A stretch of DNA of 9,447 bases from the NCBI GenBank assembly GCA_913773715.1, contig CAJYHD010000642.1, positions 1 through 9,447 on the forward strand, given 5' to 3'. Positions 6,044 through 9,447 of this stretch are shown here, piece after piece; position 1 is the first letter of the stretch, and each line of letters begins with the position of its first letter. Source of the stretch: an uncultured Sphingobium sp. (GTDB lineage Bacteria > Pseudomonadota > Alphaproteobacteria > Sphingomonadales > Sphingomonadaceae). Below the pieces are notes generated by a model that saw nothing but the letters and a program-made list of their open reading frames with translations, searched no databases and had not been told where the DNA came from. The position numbers and the translations under genes are program-made.

Positions 6044-7351
6044 TTACTTTCCAGAACCTTTCTGCGCTTCACCAATCCCCATTGCGGGAGGGAAGCTCGC
6101 CGACCGACTGCCGATCGCTTCGGTGACTTGTAGATTTTCGAGAACCACTCGCATTTTATCTATACGGCTAGCGTTCCTTACCAAGGCCTCGCTAAGTTTC
6201 TCATCACTCAATCTTAGCTTGGCGATTTGTCGAGCGGCGCGGTCCGCGCTTGAGAGCGTCTTATCGAGGAAATGTTGGCTACGTCGTAACTCGGGGATTT
6301 TAGAGAGCGCGTTGTACTCACCCGCCCGTTGCCGCAGATAGTGCCCTTTTGGATCTCTGATTGTGTCCTCGAACCCGTGAGGACAACAGGTGCGATCAGG
6401 GCACGACAGCAGGCGGCGAGCACCAGAGGCGGCGATCAACGCTTCCGCTTGCGCAGGCTTCAACAATCGATCGAGGCCGGGAAGCATGATTACATGAGCA
6501 TTCCCCCCGCGCTTCTTCTCGGGGTCAGGTGGAGGGGGCGGCTTGTGCCATGTACTGGCATCAAACCGCTCCTTCTCTGCAACACCATGAGCGATCCCAC
6601 CCATCGAACCGAACGCGAGTGCGGCCAACCCTGCCAGCCCTCCGATGCTATCTGCCACTACGGGGAGCTCAAGCTGATGGAAGTCGCGAGAAGCAGTTAT
6701 GTATTTCCGCAGGCCTGCCGCAGTCGCATCTGCACCAAACCCCGAGACACGCAACCATAGACTGTCTAAAGGTGTTTCGCGCAAAGAGTTGATGATAGCT
6801 TTGCGCTGTGCCGCATCATTCAAAGTCGCATTTGTTATCATAAGCTGATAATCGATTGCGACGTTCTTTCCACCTGCTTCGTCAAGTGCGCGGCGAAGAG
6901 CGGTCGTTGAAGCGATATCGGTGCTTAACCAACTGTCGGCAGCTTCTGAAAGCAAATGCGTTGGAGCCATGACGCGCGTGATGCCATTGCCAACGACAAA
7001 GCGAGCAATCTGTCCAATTACATCGCGTCCGCCACGCGTCTTCTGAAAATGCCTTTCCGTGAGAACGCCATTTGGATCAGCCCAAGGCGCCCCTTTCGCC
7101 GCGCCGTGAAAGCGGCCTATCGTAGATAGTTCAGCGACATTCGTGTCGAGAACAATCTCGCTGCCCGCGACCCTTAACGCATTGATGAGTTCGCTCTGAC
7201 GGGCATACGCACCCGCGTCAGCAACAAACCGCGTGAACGGAAGACGCCCTGCTGCCAGGAGCTCCTCTAAGCGCCTGTGCCCTGACGCACCAATCCGAAG
7301 AAAGTGAGCCAGAGGCTGCGGTTGACCGCGCAGGTAGACGACATTGCTCAT
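6044..7351 (-). CDS. Unrecognised 435-residue protein, probable TIM-barrel with Cys/His cluster; first gene of the RES-Xre operon
   Basis: I do not recognise this protein as a named family. Residues 15-300 show alternating short strands and helices that look like a TIM barrel: FTRFVADAGAYA (39-50), GSEIVLDTNVAEL (63-75), ITRVMAPTHLL (124-134), KNVAIDYQLMI (162-172), LDSLWLRVSGFG (195-206), and a Gly-rich end PVVADSIGGLAGL (230-242). A Pro/Lys loop (270-283) follows. Next comes SCPDRTCCPHG with C317, C322, C323 and H325, a possible metal site, leading into YLRQRAGEYNALSKIPELR. The order (barrel, C..C..H, then YLR-type helix) recalls tRNA-guanine transglycosylases, but the spacing differs, so I offer that only as a distant possibility. 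The last 60 residues are probably a coiled coil. TAGGAGAA precedes ATG 7351 at good spacing. The stop lies 2 bp before the antitoxin start. Confidence 0.75.
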   Translation of the reverse strand: MSNVVYLRGQPQPLAHFLRIGASGHRRLEELLAAGRLPFTRFVADAGAYARQSELINALRVAGSEIVLDTNVAELSTIGRFHGAAKGAPWADPNGVLTERHFQKTRGGRDVIGQIARFVVGNGITRVMAPTHLLSEAADSWLSTDIASTTALRRALDEAGGKNVAIDYQLMITNATLNDAAQRKAIINSLRETPLDSLWLRVSGFGADATAAGLRKYITASRDFHQLELPVVADSIGGLAGLAALAFGSMGGIAHGVAEKERFDASTWHKPPPPPDPEKKRGGNAHVIMLPGLDRLLKPAQAEALIAASGARRLLSCPDRTCCPHGFEDTIRDPKGHYLRQRAGEYNALSKIPELRRSQHFLDKTLSSADRAARQIAKLRLSDEKLSEALVRNASRIDKMRVVLENLQVTEAIGSRSASFPPAMGIGEAQKGSGK

Positions 7352-7367
7352 CAGGTTCTCCTAGACC

Positions 7368-7405
7368 CAATGTGCACTTCAGTTTCACAAAGTCAAGTTG
7401 TGAAA
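7368..7405 (-). promoter_or_regulatory. Promoter and palindromic operator of the TIM-barrel/Xre/RES operon
   Basis: TTTCACAA (7383-7390) and TTGTGAAA (7398-7405) form a perfect 8-bp inverted repeat with a 7-bp centre. On the minus strand the centre carries TTGACT (7396-7391), a good -35 box. Seventeen bases further on is ACATTG (7373-7368), a poor -10. A dimeric repressor bound to the palindrome would cover the -35. The Xre antitoxin encoded by the operon is the obvious candidate. The palindrome is certain; promoter and regulator are inferred. Confidence 0.55.
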
Positions 7406-7539
7406 TCGTTTCGCAATCATTGGTATGAAGCGTTCGCTCAGGAGCCGTTTGAATATGCAACTCATCTGGCGGATATTCCCTCCGCGCGCAGTCGTGAGTT
7501 GCGCAGATTAACACCGTTTTTGCCTAGCTCAGGATTTCT

Positions 7540-7558
7540 GATACCCCCGCGATACCCG
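7540..7558 (-). repeat. Degenerate 19-bp site, copy 3 (upstream edge of RES operon)
   Basis: GATACCCCCGCGATACCCG on the plus strand, differing from the 5090-5108 site at only two positions and in the same orientation. It lies between the RES operon promoter and the phage-like immunity genes, so the operon with its promoter sits neatly between copies 2 and 3. It may be a recombination site or chance. Confidence 0.35.
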
Positions 7559-7566
7559 GAGCTCCC

Positions 7567-7695
7567 TCACGCCAGCGCCGCCATCGCGAACGCCAGCAGC
7601 ACCAGCGTACCGACAGCGCCGTGCAGGAAACGGTGATCGATGATCCGCCGCGGCGTCAGCTGCGCACCATGCAGCTTCTCTGAGCGGCGGGTCAT
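7567..7695 (-). CDS. 42-residue single-span membrane microprotein
   Basis: A short gene whose ATG overlaps the lipoprotein stop (ATGA at 7695-7692), a classic translational-coupling arrangement. The protein has a basic N-terminal half (MTRRSEKLHG, then TPRRIIDHR) and one hydrophobic helix at about 27-42 (GAVGTLVLLAFAMAALA) reaching the C-terminus. That predicts an inner-membrane tail-anchored or N-in/C-out microprotein. No family was recognised. Support comes from the ATGA overlap, the coherent charge and hydropathy layout, and use of GC-rich codons with many G/C third positions. With the lipoprotein it would form a two-gene envelope unit behind the repressor gene. Confidence 0.5.
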   Translation of the reverse strand: MTRRSEKLHGAQLTPRRIIDHRFLHGAVGTLVLLAFAMAALA

Positions 7696-8051
7696 TCCGG
7701 CTGCAGCCCGTTCCCGCTCACGTCGTCTGGAAGCGCGTCCATGTTGTCAGCCACCGTATCCATGTTGTCGGTGGACGACGCGTCGCGGCCGTGAACATCG
7801 GCCGAGAGACAAGCGCCCATCACCGCAATTTCGGCGTCCTGATAGTCCTTGCTCTGCGCGTTGGCAGCCGCAGACTTCCACGCCTTAGAGGCGTCGCAGA
7901 TCTCACCGTACGATGCGTTATGCTGCTCCAGAAACTCGTACTTGCGCTTCGCGTCGCTCACCTCGTTTGAGCAGGCTGACGTGGAGCACAGCAACGCCAA
8001 CGCGCTGAGCGACACGGATGCTCGGATTACGGTGGTGCCTAATTTGATCAT
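7692..8051 (-). CDS. Small lipoprotein with acidic repeat tail, unrecognised
   Basis: A 119-residue protein with a signal sequence: a basic start (MIKLGTTVIR), a hydrophobic core (ASVSLSALALLC), then STSAC with Cys27 as a probable lipidation site. The lipobox is not ideal, with Thr at -3. Ser28 at +2 suggests outer-membrane sorting. The mature part has Cys52 and Cys81, which could pair, and a predicted helical middle. The tail repeats a heptad, DNMDTVA then DNMDALP, reflected in a direct DNA repeat TCCATGTTGTC at 7738-7748 and 7759-7769. GGGGGGAA lies immediately before ATG 8051, so ribosome spacing is tight. It is followed by an ATGA-coupled membrane microprotein and preceded on the same strand by the CI-like repressor. 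A role at the cell surface is likely; nothing more specific can be read. Confidence 0.65.
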   Translation of the reverse strand: MIKLGTTVIRASVSLSALALLCSTSACSNEVSDAKRKYEFLEQHNASYGEICDASKAWKSAAANAQSKDYQDAEIAVMGACLSADVHGRDASSTDNMDTVADNMDALPDDVSGNGLQPE

Positions 8052-8076
8052 CTTCCCCCCGGAGATGCGTAAGAAA

Positions 8077-8196
8077 TTACAGGTAGACTCGCTGACCCCG
8101 TTCAGAACATAAAGAGAACAGGAGTAGCGGGTTGCGTGTGAGCGGTGTGCAGACCTCGCCTGGATGCGAGCAGCAGTGTCGGCGGTGTGACTTCAT
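8077..8196 (-). CDS. Possible 39-residue Cys-containing micro-ORF overlapping the repressor stop
   Basis: The ATG at 8196 overlaps the repressor stop codon as ATGA and opens a 39-codon frame ending in TAA at 8077. The product begins MKSHRRHCCSHPGEVCTPL and has a modest hydrophobic stretch (PLLLFSLC). The start arrangement matches the ATGA couplings seen elsewhere in this region. The frame is short, the sequence has no recognisable fold, and it could be chance. It fills most of the 141-bp gap between the repressor and lipoprotein genes. Confidence 0.2.
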   Translation of the reverse strand: MKSHRRHCCSHPGEVCTPLTRNPLLLFSLCSERGQRVYL

Positions 8197-8684
8197 CTGC
8201 GCGACCCTCGCGAGCGTGCGCGACGTGCGACAGGCTGCTCTTCGTCAAGCGCGAGCTGCGCATCGTCATTCACCAACGGCTCGAACCGGTATGGCTGTCG
8301 AAGCTGCGCAAGCCCGGTGGGCAGAAGCGTGGAAAGCTCATGAGCGAGCTCGTCCCCACTTAGGTCAGGCATTGACCGCAACAGCCCGCGAAACATCATC
8401 TCCAGCGCCGGCTGTGACGGGAATGCGACGGGCATCATCATATGCTGGATCGTAGGGGGTAGCTCAGGCGGTGGTGCACCCTCGTTGGGATCGTCGATCT
8501 CGCCAGCGAGGTAAGCTGTGGTTGTGCCAAGCTCGCGTGCGAAGCGATGCAGATTGGCCGTTGATCTAGACGTGCCACGGATCAGCTTGTGGACCGCCTG
8601 TTGGCTCATGCCCACACGTCGAGCGAGCTCTGACTGGCTCAAGCCAGCCGCTCTCATCCGCTCCTCAACTCGTGCACCGATCAT
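8193..8684 (-). CDS. CI-like Xre-family repressor without peptidase domain
   Basis: A 163-residue regulator with a Cro/CI-type HTH at about 4-60 (VEERMRAAGLSQSELARRVGMSQ..VHKLIRGT, then LHRFARELGTTTAYLAGE). The first HTH helix is LSQSELARRVG and the recognition helix SQQAVHKLIRG. The second half is Pro/Met-rich (HMMMPVAFPS) and then helical (ALEMMFRGLLRSMP...DELAHELSTLLP), probably for multimerisation. There is no S24/LexA-type Ser-Lys peptidase domain, so RecA-stimulated self-cleavage is not expected and induction would need another route. Start ATG 8684 is chosen because the HTH begins there; the longer open frame crosses the operator region. It is divergent from the Cro-like gene, the layout of a phage or ICE lysogeny switch. 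Confidence 0.85.
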   Translation of the reverse strand: MIGARVEERMRAAGLSQSELARRVGMSQQAVHKLIRGTSRSTANLHRFARELGTTTAYLAGEIDDPNEGAPPPELPPTIQHMMMPVAFPSQPALEMMFRGLLRSMPDLSGDELAHELSTLLPTGLAQLRQPYRFEPLVNDDAQLALDEEQPVARRARSRGSRR

Positions 8685-8696
8685 GGGTCGAACGCT

Positions 8697-8771
8697 ACAA
8701 CCAAAGTTTTTAGGTGAAAGGGGCCGATGGTTGTTGACGGAACAACAACTGTGGTTGTACCTGTCGGTTGT
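8697..8771. promoter_or_regulatory. Operator/promoter region between divergent repressor and Cro-like genes
   Basis: The region carries a cluster of GTTGT/ACAAC half-sites: ACAACC at 8697-8702, GGTTGT at 8729-8734, AACAAC at 8741-8746, GGTTGT at 8753-8758 and 8766-8771. Two inverted pairs are seen: GTTGTT (8730-8735) with AACAAC (8741-8746) around GACGG, and ACAAC (8745-8749) with GTTGT (8754-8758) around TGTG. A candidate plus-strand -35, TTGACG (8734-8739), falls inside the first pair, so binding there would block the rightward promoter. The half-sites are seen directly; assignment to CI or Cro is inferred. Confidence 0.6.
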
Positions 8772-9039
8772 GGACGTAGAATCACCTCCAGTTGTCGCGC
8801 TGCGGCAAGCGATCGAGCGGGTAGGCTCCCAAGCCGCCCTCGCACGCTTGCTCGATATTTCGCAGACAGCGGTTTGGAAGTGGGTGTCTAAAGTTAAGGC
8901 GCTTCCTCCAGAGCACGTCTTGGCAGTCGAGGCCGCGACCGGCATCAGTCGCCACGACCTGCGCCCCGACATCTACCCGCGCGACGATCAAGCGCCGCCA
9001 CATGCCGGCTCGCTCGGTGATTTGGAGCCTGCGCGATGA
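8770..9039 (+). CDS. Cro/YdaS-type HTH regulator
   Basis: An 89-residue DNA-binding protein of the Cro/YdaS type, divergent from the CI-like repressor. The core (about 8-65: VVALRQAIERVGSQAALARLLDISQTAVWKWVS..KALPPEHVLAVEAATGISRHDLRPDIYP) has the typical order of a first helix, HTH, LPPEHV helix, and the GISRHDLRPDIYP ending. It is expected to bind the same operators and oppose the repressor. GTG 8770 is the best start: the frame is open far upstream, but that part crosses the operators and runs antisense to the repressor gene. No ribosome site is visible, and the predicted promoter would start transcription close to this codon, so a leaderless message is possible. The end overlaps the next gene by ATGA. 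Confidence 0.8.
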   Translation: MDVESPPVVALRQAIERVGSQAALARLLDISQTAVWKWVSKVKALPPEHVLAVEAATGISRHDLRPDIYPRDDQAPPHAGSLGDLEPAR

Positions 9040-9302
9040 CGCGCGGCATGCAACAGTTTCGCGTTCGCCCTCCCAAGTGCGCGAACACAGGGGGCCGGGC
9101 GCCGGTGCGCCGCCGTGTGGGTCGTGTAACTTCACGCCCGGCCTCCGAAGCATCAATCTTTCCTTTCGGCCGCTCGCAGACCGGCCGGAACGTGGCGCCC
9201 CTCGCCGCGAGTAATGTTCGTCTGCGTGCTTCCGCATGTGTCACCTGCGGCGCCGGTCGTCTGTTCCGATCGGCGCCGCATTTTCGGACGCGCGCGGCAT
9301 GA
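9036..9302 (+). CDS. Unrecognised 88-residue basic protein in the early operon
   Basis: A short Arg-rich frame (MTRGMQQFRVRPPKCANTGG...) with Cys15 and a later CVTCGAG motif that could hold a metal. No family was recognised, and composition alone would not support it. Support comes from context: its ATG overlaps the Cro-like stop as ATGA (9036-9039) and its own TGA overlaps the next ATG as ATGA (9299-9302), so it fits exactly into a translationally coupled chain. A different plus frame over the same bases (from ATG 9002) looks like a shadow. Confidence 0.4.
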   Translation: MTRGMQQFRVRPPKCANTGGRAPVRRRVGRVTSRPASEASIFPFGRSQTGRNVAPLAASNVRLRASACVTCGAGRLFRSAPHFRTRAA

Positions 9303-9447
9303 CGAAGCAGCGCCCGCCTGTGTCGATCGAGAACACGCTCTACCGCGTGCTCGGCGAGCTTGGCATCGATCGCGCCGCAGAGGTCACCGGCCGCGAGACG
9401 CACTACCTGCGCGGCCTCTCCGATCACGATCGCCGCGAGCAGCTGAC
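9299..9447 (+). CDS. Probable CII-like phage regulator, 5' part only
   Basis: An open frame begins at ATG 9299, overlapping the previous stop as ATGA, and runs off the window after 49 codons. The visible part (SIENTLYRVLGELGIDRAAEVTGRETHYLRGLSD) is helical. It reads like the N-terminus of the phage regulators that follow cro in sphingomonad prophages and islands: a helix, then an HTH in which GIDRAAEVTGR precedes the recognition helix. The assignment to a CII-like role is inferred from this pattern and from position, third gene of the rightward early operon. Only the first third or so of a typical protein is present. Confidence 0.55.
   Translation, partial: MTKQRPPVSIENTLYRVLGELGIDRAAEVTGRETHYLRGLSDHDRREQL

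Noticed and set aside
7370..7636. Plus-strand frame from ATG 7370 (begins MCTSVSQSQVVKSFRNHWYE)
   Set aside because: The early part reads rather like real protein, but the frame covers the RES operon promoter and one 19-bp site, has no ribosome site, and decays into Ala/Pro-rich sequence antisense to the microprotein. It could be a gene remnant, not a gene.
8145..8363. Plus-strand frame with a CATC motif antisense to the repressor
   Set aside because: Overlaps the well-supported CI-like gene on the other strand; the Cys pair alone is weak evidence.
1..9447. CRISPR array, IS element, rRNA or tRNA gene
   Set aside because: No regularly spaced repeats, transposase domains with terminal inverted repeats, or RNA gene signatures were seen on either strand.

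Overview
The window looks like accessory DNA from a high-GC alphaproteobacterium, most likely a member of the Sphingomonadales. Three things suggest this: the GC-rich base composition of the integrase and left-hand gene, the style of the winged-helix and phage-type regulators, and a dispersed palindrome (TCCGCT, then GGGTGGAA, then AGCGGA) that I associate with sphingomonad intergenic regions. The taxonomic call is an inference from memory, not a search result.

Layout. (1) 1-833: a winged-helix DNA-binding protein of the replication or regulatory kind found on plasmids and islands. (2) 834-1150: a non-coding, hairpin-rich gap. (3) 1151-2416 (-): a full-length P4-type tyrosine integrase with all catalytic residues visible. 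(4) 2548-4880: a lower-GC cargo stretch of four to five small unrecognised genes: one secreted TonB-C-like protein, three membrane proteins, and one membrane protein with a PH-like domain. They are separated by related palindromic elements, including a roughly 130-bp three-hairpin unit present twice. (5) 5133-7351 (-): a tight three-gene operon. An unrecognised 435-residue, probably TIM-barrel protein with a Cys/His cluster comes first, followed by an Xre/MbcA-type antitoxin and a RES-domain toxin. Its promoter region carries a perfect 8-bp inverted repeat around a candidate -35 box. (6) 7567-9447: a phage-like immunity region. A CI-like repressor (-) faces a Cro/YdaS-like gene (+) across a short region packed with GTTGT/ACAAC half-sites. 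Behind the repressor on the minus strand are a lipoprotein gene and an ATGA-coupled 42-residue membrane microprotein. Ahead of the Cro-like gene on the plus strand are two further ATGA-coupled genes, the last running off the window.

Taken together this reads as part of an integrative element (prophage, ICE or genomic island): integrase, cargo, a toxin-antitoxin operon and a lysogeny-type switch. The part most likely to be new is the RES-Xre toxin-antitoxin pair with an upstream third gene that starts the operon. The second is the repressor-linked lipoprotein plus microprotein pair, which would fit a lysogenic-conversion or exclusion function. No rRNA, tRNA, CRISPR array or IS element was found.
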